Source: Desulfovibrio intestinalis (GTDB lineage: Bacteria; Desulfobacterota; Desulfovibrionia; Desulfovibrionales; Desulfovibrionaceae). From it: DNA of 54,110 nt. Each line of letters opens with the position of its first letter. Position 1 is the stretch's first letter. Location: positions 1 to 54,110 of the forward strand of contig NZ_JACHGO010000012.1 in NCBI RefSeq assembly GCF_014202345.1, read 5' to 3'. Of this stretch, positions 24,796 through 32,824 are shown in pieces. Under the pieces are notes generated by a model. The model searched no databases. It saw nothing but the letters and a program-made list of their open reading frames with translations, and had not been told where the DNA came from. The position numbers were made by a program, and so were the translations under genes.

Positions 24796-27700
24796 TTACT
24801 CCTCCAGGGCGTTTTTCCGCAAGGCGAATAAATCTCGAAGTTCCTGGTTGGACAGTTCTGTCAACCAGGCCTCGCCAACACCCACCACTGCATCGGAAAT
24901 TTCTTTCTTGCGCTCAATCATGGCATCAATCTTTTCTTCCAGCGTACCGCTACAGACAAATTTATGCACAAGAACATTGTGGTGCTGGCCGATTCTGAAG
25001 GCGCGGTCCGTGGCCTGATTTTCCACTGCCGGGTTCCACCATCTGTCATAATGAAACACATGATTGGCCGCAGTGAGGTTAAGCCCCGTAGAGCCAGCTT
25101 TGAGCGAAAGAATAAAAATCGGAGGGGCCTGGGCATCGCCCTGAAAGCGCTCAATCATCCGGTCGCGCGCCTTTCGTGCTACGCCGCCGTGCAGAAAAAG
25201 CACCTCCCTGCCGAGGGTGTCCTGCAAATGCGCTTTGAGTATATGGCCCATCTCTTTGAACTGGGTGAATACCAGGGCCTTGTCGCCCACGGGCAAAATC
25301 TCTTCCAGCATTTCAGTGAGGCGGGCAAGCTTGCCCGAGCGTCCGTCTATGGCCGAGTTGTCGCCAAGGAAGTGAGCGGGGTGATTGCATACCTGCTTGA
25401 GCCGGGACAGGGTCGCAAGAATAATGCCCTTGCGCTGTATGCCGTCCACCTCGTATAATGTACGGTTCAGGTCTTCAAGCACAGCGGCATACAGCGATGC
25501 CTGCTCCTTGGTCAGCGGGCAAAATTCCTTCATTTCCACCTTGTCGGGGAGGTCGGAAATAATGGACGTGTCTGTTTTAAGGCGACGCAGGAGGAAGGGC
25601 GCGGTAAGGCGCTTCAGCCTTGTGGCAGCCTCGGGATCGCGTCCGGTCTGGATGGGTATGAAAAAACGCTTGCGAAACTCTTGCTGGCTGCCCAGAAAAC
25701 CCGGATTGAGAAAATCCATAAGAGACCACAGGTCGCCGACATTGTTTTCCACCGGCGTTCCTGTCAGGGCTATGCGGTACGCCGCCGGGATGGCCCGAGC
25801 GGCTTTGGCCTGTTTTGTTTCGGGGTTTTTGATGTTTTGCGCTTCATCCAGAATAACGCCGGCCCAGGAAATATCTTTCAGTACCGCCATATCCCGCTGG
25901 AGAAGGCCGTAGCTTGAAATGACCAGCGCCTGCGAGGACGCGAGCCGCCGGAAGGCTGCTCCTTTCTTGCGGTCAAGCCCGTGATGGATCATGATCGGCA
26001 GTTCGGGGGTGAATTTTCCCGCTTCTCTGGCCCAGTTGTTGACCACCGATGTGGGGCAGATGAGCAGGCTGGGCATCTTTTTGCCGGAAGACCATAATCT
26101 TTGCAGCAGGGCCAGAGTCTGGATGGTTTTTCCCAGACCCATGTCATCGGCAAGGCAGGCCCCAAGGCCCCATTGCTGCAAAAAGGCGAGCCAGGAAAAG
26201 CCCCGCGCCTGATAGGGCCGCAGGGTTCCGCCAAACTCGGCCGGGGGCGGCAACTCCGCGCAGACCGTGCGGCCCTCCAATTGGTCGAGCAACTCGCTGA
26301 GCCAGCCCGCACTCTGCACACCGCCAAAGGCAAAGCCGTGGGGGGCGTCCTCACCGCCAAGGGCCATGCGGAGAATATCCCGGGCCGGGGCGGTATTTTT
26401 GCTGTTTTTCTTCCAGAAATCGGCAGCGGCCAGAATTTCCTGTGCATTGACCTCCACCCACTGTCCCCGCACCTGCACCAGAGGAACCTTGAGCCGGGCC
26501 AGAGCCAGAAGGTCTTTATGCGTTATGGGCGCTCCACCAAGAGAAGCCTGCCAGTCGAATTCCACAATGGTATCAAGGGAAAGACCGCTTGAAGAGCGGA
26601 GTTTGGGGGCTGCCACCCTGGCCTGAATGACTGGCCGGAGCTTCGCGCCTTTGCTGGTCCACCATGCAGGCAGCATGACCCCGAATCCGGCCTGGCCCAG
26701 AGCAAGAGAGGTATGTGTCAGAAAACGGTGTGCGCCCTGAACGTCCAGACTGTAGCCTTGGGGGGCGGCATCCTTGAGGCTGGCCGCAATCTCCGGCGCA
26801 ATGCCGGAAGCCTGGCCGAGCGCAGAGAGCACATACTCTCTGGCATCTGCACCCAGGTGCTTCAATACCGAGGCACGCTTTTTGGGACCAGACCAGAGGT
26901 CCTGTATGGGGAGCAGGAGGCTGTGGTCATCGTGCGGATGCAGAAGATAGGAAACCCGCCAGGCAGAATCGTCCCCCGCCGGAAGGGCAGGAAGAGCATG
27001 GTTCAAAGGCGCGTCGTCATTTGTGGGTTCTTCAAGCCTGAAGCAGAGTCGCACCGGGGATTTGGATAACACCGTTATGGGGCGTTTCCAGCGAGTAAGG
27101 GTATTTTTTAGATCTGTTACATCTTTCTTCAGCCAATCTATGCGCCCATCTGGCGAGCGCAGGGCGGCCAGCCATGCGTCATGTACGCTATCCACTACGG
27201 GGTGCGCCCGTGATGCTCGTAATATTCGTGAAGTGGCGGAAGTGGCGCCTTGACCCTTTTTACTTGACGTCGTTTGCGGCATGGCGGAGCGGACAAGTGC
27301 GTCAACCATGTCCGTCAGAAAAGCGCGCAGAACAGAAGCGGCGGCGGTGGAAGGCGGTGCTTTGCCGTCAGCCTTGGTCAAGGCCCTGGCCGATGGGGGC
27401 ATGGCGGCGGCAAAGGCAGCGAAGCGTGGCTGTTCCTCCGCGGTAATCACCGGTTCCCATACGGAGTGGCAATGACCGCCGACCATCCGTACGCCGGGCA
27501 GGTAGTGCTGTCTGGCAACAAGCGCCCCGGCATACCTGAGCATTTCAGCCCAATAGGCAAGGTCATTCCCCAAAAGAACACCACGGGCGAGAGTTTGCTT
27601 GCCTATGCAATTTGCCAGAGCAATTACGGCTTCCTGGCTATTGAGCCGTGTGGCTGCAACGCGCCAGGGACGCAGGCGGAGTGAAGCTTCGGCTTTTTCG

Positions 27701-28044
27701 GCATCGTGAAGGAGCCGACTCGACGGCACAGGACCGGATTTTGAGGACGGCAGCCAGGCGGTGGCCTCAAGCGGGCTTGCAACGCCCGGCGAAAGGCCGA
27801 AGTGTTCGACCAGAGCGGCGTCAAGAGCGGCCTGCCCAGCGTCAAAGGGAGAATGGGCGGGACTTGCGGTTTTTGTTTTTGCTGCACGTTTCAGGACGAT
27901 TGCCGGGGCTGTGTTCTCCGAGGCAGCAGAAGCAGCAGAAGAAGAAGAAGAAGAAGAAGGTACGGAAGACGTAGAAGAGGCTGGCGAACTTTCGCCCCAA
28001 AGCAGAAATCCCATCTCCGTCTGCGCGGCGTGGAGAACAATCAC
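24796..28044 (-). CDS. SNF2-family DEAD-like helicase (bacterial SNF2 with associated domain)
   Basis: A 1082-residue double-stranded-DNA translocase of the SNF2 superfamily. The motor lies in the C-terminal half: ADDMGLGKTIQTLALL (motif I, about residue 635), ILDEAQNIKN (motif II, DEAQ-type, about 730), LTGTPVENN (III), KALVFTQFKEMG, and RWWNPAVENQATDRAFRIGQ (VI, about 1000). The first 550 residues match the bacterial SNF2-associated layout. A run of Ser near residue 30 is coded by a trinucleotide tract. GTG 28044 has GAGG upstream. Coupled to the SWIM protein. Role in repair, transcription or defence is open. Confidence 0.9.
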   Translation of the reverse strand: MIVLHAAQTEMGFLLWGESSPASSTSSVPSSSSSSSAASAASENTAPAIVLKRAAKTKTASPAHSPFDAGQAALDAALVEHFGLSPGVASPLEATAWLPSSKSGPVPSSRLLHDAEKAEASLRLRPWRVAATRLNSQEAVIALANCIGKQTLARGVLLGNDLAYWAEMLRYAGALVARQHYLPGVRMVGGHCHSVWEPVITAEEQPRFAAFAAAMPPSARALTKADGKAPPSTAAASVLRAFLTDMVDALVRSAMPQTTSSKKGQGATSATSRILRASRAHPVVDSVHDAWLAALRSPDGRIDWLKKDVTDLKNTLTRWKRPITVLSKSPVRLCFRLEEPTNDDAPLNHALPALPAGDDSAWRVSYLLHPHDDHSLLLPIQDLWSGPKKRASVLKHLGADAREYVLSALGQASGIAPEIAASLKDAAPQGYSLDVQGAHRFLTHTSLALGQAGFGVMLPAWWTSKGAKLRPVIQARVAAPKLRSSSGLSLDTIVEFDWQASLGGAPITHKDLLALARLKVPLVQVRGQWVEVNAQEILAAADFWKKNSKNTAPARDILRMALGGEDAPHGFAFGGVQSAGWLSELLDQLEGRTVCAELPPPAEFGGTLRPYQARGFSWLAFLQQWGLGACLADDMGLGKTIQTLALLQRLWSSGKKMPSLLICPTSVVNNWAREAGKFTPELPIMIHHGLDRKKGAAFRRLASSQALVISSYGLLQRDMAVLKDISWAGVILDEAQNIKNPETKQAKAARAIPAAYRIALTGTPVENNVGDLWSLMDFLNPGFLGSQQEFRKRFFIPIQTGRDPEAATRLKRLTAPFLLRRLKTDTSIISDLPDKVEMKEFCPLTKEQASLYAAVLEDLNRTLYEVDGIQRKGIILATLSRLKQVCNHPAHFLGDNSAIDGRSGKLARLTEMLEEILPVGDKALVFTQFKEMGHILKAHLQDTLGREVLFLHGGVARKARDRMIERFQGDAQAPPIFILSLKAGSTGLNLTAANHVFHYDRWWNPAVENQATDRAFRIGQHHNVLVHKFVCSGTLEEKIDAMIERKKEISDAVVGVGEAWLTELSNQELRDLFALRKNALEE
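27936..27960. repeat. GAA trinucleotide tract
   Basis: About eight GAA repeats in the plus strand encode the serine run near the N-terminus of the SNF2 protein. Changes in copy number would keep the frame and alter only the number of serines. Confidence 0.8.
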
Positions 28045-28381
28045 TGACTTTTACCTCTTGCTGTCCGTATATGGCCTCGCCCAGGAGATAAGGTCTTTCT
28101 TCATGAAAAAAACAAATCGGATGCACACGTATATTCGGCATCAGGCGATATTGCCCCGCCAGTATAGGGAATCCGCGCTTTCGGTCCTAATCGGCTAATC
28201 GGTCTTCATGACCACGGACAGCACCAGATTTTCCGAAAGCAGGTCCGACCGTTTTTTCCAGCCTGTCTCAGCCACCTTTAACTGCACGAAATGGATGAGC
28301 GCCGTGGTCGCTGGTCTGATTTTATCATGTTTACGCTTTGCACGAGAATTCAATGCAAAAACAAACGCATGCTTGCAGTTA
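28045..28381. other. Intergenic stretch upstream of the SNF2 gene
   Basis: No gene is supported. A 65-codon frame on the minus strand (28195-28392) has basic, protein-like composition but no family I recognise. It may belong to the same decayed insertion as the IS256 fragment beside it. Confidence 0.4.
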
Positions 28382-28622
28382 ACTGAAAACATTTTTTAAG
28401 GGCCGATTATCTACTTCGCCTGTTACAGCACTAATCAGCGTCAGATAAACCTCGGTATGGTACAGATCATTCAGGTGCTGTTGAACTTTACACACACTGA
28501 TGCCACGGGCGTAAAGCGAAATGATGATATCGTAGAAATCCTGCCAGCGCGGCTGTTTTTTCTCCACTCTTCCCTCCCCTTCATTTTTGAGGAGATGAAG
28601 GGAGTCGAAGCCTTTTCCTCTG
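28382..28622 (-). pseudogene. IS256-family transposase remnant
   Basis: The minus strand reads KKQPRWQDFYDIIISLYARG, then VQQHLNDLYHTEV and LISAVTGEVDNRPL. This follows the IS256/Mutator transposase pattern (a Lys-Ile-Ile-x-Leu-Tyr-Ala-Arg-Gly segment, then x-x-His-Leu-x-x-Leu-Tyr and Leu-Ile-Ser-x-Val-Thr) before the first catalytic Asp. It stops soon after, so the catalytic core is missing. The fragment abuts the glycosyltransferase stop codon and marks the border between the SNF2/SWIM part and the glycan cluster. Confidence 0.75.
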
Positions 28623-29726
28623 TTACATCTGGAGAATTTCTTTCGCAACTTCTGCCCACGTGCGCACCTCCAAAGCAAAGCTGGCGTCGTGGCCGTGGGC
28701 CAAGGCGTTTTGCAGCGCGGTGCGGCAGGAGGAAGCATCGCCGGGCGTATAGTAAAAAACTCCAGCACGATGCAGGTCAATAAAGTCGGGTGATACTATT
28801 GGCAGCCCGCAGTATCTGTACTGCATGATTTTCAGCGAATCGGTATAAGCCTGCATGGGGCGGGATGAGGGACGCAGGGTATACAGGCCGGAACTGGCGA
28901 ACTTGATAAAGGGAATAGTCTCTTTAAACGGAATTTCACCGTAGTATTGCACGTTGGCAGGTATATTTTTTCCAGGGCGGACGATTCCCAATATATGAAA
29001 GTCCACATTCTGGCATTGTTCTGCCATGCGGTGGACGGCCTCTACATCATAGAAGCCCAAACCGCAAAAAACGGCATTAGCTGTGCCGGGGGCAAAAGGA
29101 TTATCAGAACAGGCGTCAAAAGAGCTTTTGTCAATGCCGTGAGGCTGGATGCGCACAGTGGACGGGTTGGGAAATTTTTCTGCCAGGGGGGCGCAGGGGA
29201 CACTTATGAGCGAGAAACCCGGCGCCAGTTCCTGCTCCAGAGTCACCATACGCAACGGGGTTGAGCGCATGGTGCGGATGTCGTCAGACACCCGGTAGAT
29301 ATGTCGTGCCTGGGGCGCAAGCGAGCGGCACAGTCTGGTTAGAAACAGGGACGCGTTGCTCTCGTACACCACGGCATCAGCTTCCTGTATACGCGACTGT
29401 AACTGGCCCAATGGATAACGGTCATATCTGTCCATGCGGGCGGCAAGCAGGCGGTCTACCTGGGCAAACAGTGCCGAGTGGGGATGCGTGGGAGTGAAGT
29501 GAACGTAGGAGTCCAGGCCTGGGGCAATGGACTGCATGCTGTTGCGTGCCTGCCAGATGCCGGAATAGCGCGTACGGAAGTCGCGCCGGGCGTAGGATAA
29601 CCAGGAAAATCCCACAGTGGCGAATGTGATGTTATGTCCCTGGGCATGCCAGGCATTGGCCAGATGGTGGAACCCGGCCTTGCGCGGCGATGGATACCAG
29701 TGGTTGCTGAGTAGAACAATGTTCAT
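28623..29726 (-). CDS. Glycosyltransferase, GumK (GT70)-like
   Basis: A 367-residue GT-B type glycosyltransferase. The N-terminus MNIVLLSNHWYPSPRKAGFH and the following TVGFSWLSYARRD resemble GumK-type glucuronosyltransferases, which add glucuronic acid to a lipid-linked glycan at the inner membrane. The C-terminal half holds the sugar-nucleotide side (AVFCGLGFYDVEAVHRMA, SLKIMQYRYCGLPIVSPDF). It lies 13 bases after a WbpD-like gene, in an operon making a diaminouronic acid donor, so a uronic-acid donor is plausible. The assignment to GT70 rests on motif memory only; a generic glycosyltransferase is the safe call. Confidence 0.72.
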   Translation of the reverse strand: MNIVLLSNHWYPSPRKAGFHHLANAWHAQGHNITFATVGFSWLSYARRDFRTRYSGIWQARNSMQSIAPGLDSYVHFTPTHPHSALFAQVDRLLAARMDRYDRYPLGQLQSRIQEADAVVYESNASLFLTRLCRSLAPQARHIYRVSDDIRTMRSTPLRMVTLEQELAPGFSLISVPCAPLAEKFPNPSTVRIQPHGIDKSSFDACSDNPFAPGTANAVFCGLGFYDVEAVHRMAEQCQNVDFHILGIVRPGKNIPANVQYYGEIPFKETIPFIKFASSGLYTLRPSSRPMQAYTDSLKIMQYRYCGLPIVSPDFIDLHRAGVFYYTPGDASSCRTALQNALAHGHDASFALEVRTWAEVAKEILQM

Positions 29727-29739
29727 GAGGTATGGGTGG

Positions 29740-30309
29740 CTAGTCGGCCAACTTCAAGCCAGCGTCAATGCGAATATATTTTTCGCCACAGGCCGGACAG
29801 GCGAGATCGGTGTTCAGTTTTTCGCCGCAGCGGCAAACCCAGCCTTTGAGCCTGGCCGGATTGCCGAATACCAGAGCATGGTCGGGAACATCACGCGTTA
29901 CCACGGCCCCCGCCCCCACAAAGGCATAGCAACCAATGGTGGTGCCGCAAACGATGGTAGAATTGGCCCCCAGGCTCGCACCTTTTTTGATGCGTGTAGG
30001 CCTGGCCTCGTCCATCCGACGGATATTGGCACGGGGATTAAACACATTTGTAAAAACCATGCTTGGGCCGCAAAAAACATCATCTTCCAGGGTAACGCCC
30101 TTGTAGACGCTGACATTATTCTGGATTTTACAGCCGTTGCCGATTGCAACATCAGGGCCGATAACGACATTCTGCCCCACGTTGCAGTCAGCCCCGATGG
30201 CCGAGCCTGACATGATATGCGAGAAATGCCATATTTTTGTGTTAGTGCCAATGGTTACAGCGTCGTCAATGCAGGCTGTCTCATGGGCAAAGTATGTTTT
30301 TCCGCTCAT
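29740..30309 (-). CDS. wbpD: UDP-diaminouronate N-acetyltransferase, WbpD/WlbB-like
   Basis: A 189-residue left-handed beta-helix acetyltransferase. Hexapeptide repeats (IGTNTKIWHFSHIMSGSAIG, IGADCNVGQNVVIGPDV, NNVSVYKGVTLEDDVFCGPS) build the helix, and FTNVFNPRA is typical of WbpD. The enzyme acetylates the 3-amino group of UDP-GlcNAc3NA to give UDP-2,3-diacetamido-glucuronate. The C-terminus carries a rubredoxin-like zinc ribbon (CRCGEKL, CPACGEKY). ATG 30309 overlaps the stop of wbpE, and wbpB is upstream, so the whole pathway part is one operon. Confidence 0.9.
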   Translation of the reverse strand: MSGKTYFAHETACIDDAVTIGTNTKIWHFSHIMSGSAIGADCNVGQNVVIGPDVAIGNGCKIQNNVSVYKGVTLEDDVFCGPSMVFTNVFNPRANIRRMDEARPTRIKKGASLGANSTIVCGTTIGCYAFVGAGAVVTRDVPDHALVFGNPARLKGWVCRCGEKLNTDLACPACGEKYIRIDAGLKLAD

Positions 30310-31475
30310 GACAGCGCCTTTGCAACAGCGTCAGCCACCTGCCAAACAGAGGCCTCGTCCATATATGGGTGAAAAGGCAAAGCCAGAATATTGCGTGAGG
30401 CGTAAAGAGCGGCGGGCATGCTCTGGGGCGTGTAGCCCAGGTCGGCAAACACGGCCAGGCAATGCTGCGGCTTGGGGTAGTAAATGTTGGTGGGCACGCT
30501 CTGCTGCTTGAGGTGTGCGGCCACAGCGTCACGGCGGCCCTCAGGAAGCATGATGCAGTACTGTGCCCAGGCGCTGACGTTGCCTTCCTCAACGCAAGGA
30601 GCAGTCAGGCCGGGAATGCCTTGCAGATATTTGGAATACCATGCCGCAACCTGCTGGCGCGCCGCAATTTCGTCAGGAAAAATTTTCATTTTTGCCAATA
30701 AGATAGCGGCCTGCAAGGTGTCCAGGCGTCCGTTGAGCCCCAGACGGACATTGTCATACTTGTCTTGGCCCTTGCCGTGTATCCGGATGGAGCGCAAAAG
30801 TTCGGCCAAGTCATCGTCATCAGTAAAAACTGCCCCGCCATCGCCGTAGCAGCCCAAAGGCTTGGCCGGAAAAAAGCTGGTGGCCGAGGCATGGCACCCC
30901 AGAGCGCAGGTTTTTTTGCCGTGACGGCTTCCGCCAAATGCCTGAGCGGCATCCTCCAGCACCATAAGCCCATGCGCGCGCGCAATGGGCATAATGGACT
31001 CATAGTCGGCCGCCTGCCCGAAAATATCTACGGGAATGACGGCACGAGGGGTCAGGGGGCGCTTGAGGGCCGCCTCGGGGACAGGGTAAATGGACGGATC
31101 ACTTTTTTGTATGGCCTCAATAGCTTTTTCAAGCAAATCAGGGCGCATATTGAATGTGATGGGGTCTATGTCCACAAAGACGGGGGTGGCTCCCAATAAG
31201 GAGGGCTCTTCGGCTGTGGCAAAAAAGGTAAAGGGAGGCATAAAGACCGCGTCCCCTTCCTTTATTCCCCAGGCCATAAGCGGCATAAGCAGGGCGTCTG
31301 TGCCAGAGGCGCAGGTGATGCAGTGCTTTGCCCCGGTGAAAGAACAGAGCAGATCTTCCAGCTCTTTGATTTCCGGCCCCATGATGTATTTGCCGTGATC
31401 CAGCACGGCCTTGATGCGGAGGTCTATATTCTGGCGTATGCGGGCCTGTTGGGCCGTAAGGTCGATGAATTGCAT
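30306..31475 (-). CDS. wbpE: UDP-3-keto-GlcNAcA aminotransferase, WbpE/WlbC-like
   Basis: A 389-residue PLP enzyme of the DegT/DnrJ/EryC1 family. The start MQFIDLTAQQARIRQNID is typical of WbpE. The PLP-binding Lys is in SFFPAKPLGCYGDGGA near residue 185, preceded by VLEDAAQAFGG, whose Asp contacts the pyridine nitrogen. It transfers an amino group to C3 of the 3-keto uronic acid made by WbpB. It overlaps wbpD by four bases and follows wbpB closely, which supports this pathway over other DegT enzymes. Confidence 0.93.
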   Translation of the reverse strand: MQFIDLTAQQARIRQNIDLRIKAVLDHGKYIMGPEIKELEDLLCSFTGAKHCITCASGTDALLMPLMAWGIKEGDAVFMPPFTFFATAEEPSLLGATPVFVDIDPITFNMRPDLLEKAIEAIQKSDPSIYPVPEAALKRPLTPRAVIPVDIFGQAADYESIMPIARAHGLMVLEDAAQAFGGSRHGKKTCALGCHASATSFFPAKPLGCYGDGGAVFTDDDDLAELLRSIRIHGKGQDKYDNVRLGLNGRLDTLQAAILLAKMKIFPDEIAARQQVAAWYSKYLQGIPGLTAPCVEEGNVSAWAQYCIMLPEGRRDAVAAHLKQQSVPTNIYYPKPQHCLAVFADLGYTPQSMPAALYASRNILALPFHPYMDEASVWQVADAVAKALS

Positions 31476-31491
31476 GCTTGCCCGCCTGCTT

Positions 31492-32544
31492 TTAGTATTC
31501 CAACGGCAGTGAAATGGTTCTGTGGTCGCGCGCGCTGCGGTATGCCGCGATAAGCACTTCCAGAGATTTCAAGCCCTCGCGGCCATCGGTTTCGGGCTCC
31601 GCCTCGCCGCGCAGCACCTCGATAACATTCCTGTAGTAGAGCGGATGCCCAAAGCCGTACACGGATGTGGTGGAATAACTGGCATTTCTGACATCGGCGT
31701 CATAATCTTTTGCTTCGGCAAAGTCCCACAGCTGTATTTCATTAACAGCCACGCCGCCTACTCGCACTGTGCCCTTTTCGCCGATAATGGTGATGGAGCC
31801 TTCAAGGTTTTTGGGATAGGTGAGCATGGTCACGGCCATAGAGCCTAGGGCACCGTTGCGCCAGCGCACGTTGAGTACACCAGTGTCTTCAACCTCGATG
31901 TCGCGGGCAAGCGTACCCATCATGGCCTGAACATCGGCAATGGGGCCAATGAGCCATTCAAGCAGGTCAACGTAATGGCTGGCCTGATTCATGAAAGCCC
32001 CGCCGTCCATTTCCCAGGTGCCGCGCCATTTGGCCGAGTCGTAATAGGCTTGGGGGCGCGTCCAGAACACGTTGAGATGCACCATATAGATTCTGCCAAA
32101 GCGTTTTTCGTCAATGGCGCGTTTGAGCAGCTGCAAGGTGGCGTTGCGTCGGTTCTGCTTGATGACAAACAGCCTGCGCCTGGCATGATCGCAGGCGTGG
32201 ATCATGTCCATACCGTCCTGCCAGCGGGTGGCCATGGGCTTTTCAGTCATGATGTGCTTGCCGGCCTTGGCGGCTTCGATGACCATTTGCGGGTGCAGGC
32301 CGCTGGGCGTGCAGATGGTCACTATGTCGCAGTCAGATTGCGCAAGAAGCTCGGTCAGGCTTTTGTAGGCGGGCACATTGTATTGCGCGGCATGGGCTGC
32401 CAGAACTTCGTGATTGTTGTCGCAAATGGCGGCCAGTTCCATGTTGTCGCTGTGCACTTCAATGGAGCCAAAGTGATTTTTTGAGATGCGCCCGCAGCCG
32501 ACAATGGCGTTTTTAATCTTTCTGCCTGTGATGGTAGGAAACAT
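31492..32544 (-). CDS. wbpB: UDP-GlcNAcA 3-dehydrogenase, WbpB/WlbA-like
   Basis: A 350-residue Gfo/Idh/MocA-family oxidoreductase. The NAD-binding motif NAIVGCGRISKNHFGSI lies near residue 15, EKPMATRWQDG near 100, and the catalytic region GTWEMDGGAFMNQASHYVDL (Asp and His) near 185. It oxidises C3 of UDP-GlcNAc uronic acid, the first step of the WbpB-E-D route. ATG 32544 has AAGGAG upstream; the frame opens further upstream, but that part lacks family character. First gene of the operon with wbpE, wbpD and the GumK-like gene. The preceding step (WbpA) is not in the window. Confidence 0.92.
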   Translation of the reverse strand: MFPTITGRKIKNAIVGCGRISKNHFGSIEVHSDNMELAAICDNNHEVLAAHAAQYNVPAYKSLTELLAQSDCDIVTICTPSGLHPQMVIEAAKAGKHIMTEKPMATRWQDGMDMIHACDHARRRLFVIKQNRRNATLQLLKRAIDEKRFGRIYMVHLNVFWTRPQAYYDSAKWRGTWEMDGGAFMNQASHYVDLLEWLIGPIADVQAMMGTLARDIEVEDTGVLNVRWRNGALGSMAVTMLTYPKNLEGSITIIGEKGTVRVGGVAVNEIQLWDFAEAKDYDADVRNASYSTTSVYGFGHPLYYRNVIEVLRGEAEPETDGREGLKSLEVLIAAYRSARDHRTISLPLEY

Positions 32545-32824
32545 GAGCAACTCCTTATCTGAACCAAGGCGTAACCGAGCATCCGGCAAACGGCCGCCGT
32601 GTATTGACGGATGTAACAGGCTTGCTTTGCAGACCACCGAAATCAGTAATCATCAAGGTTGCCGCATTAGCAAGTAAGCGTAAATCCACACAAGCCATAG
32701 GGTCAAGTAGTATGCCGCAGGCATTCAGGCCGCGCAAGCCCGGATTCTGAAAGCATTTAAAAGCTGGCTGTGGAGCGGTATGCCCCTGCCGCCTTGCTGC
32801 AGCGCGCAATGGTAATCCGTCAGT

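Noticed and set aside
28195..28392. 65-codon minus-strand frame beside the IS256 remnant
   Set aside because: Basic protein-like composition, but no family recognised and no clear ribosome site; kept only as part of the intergenic note.
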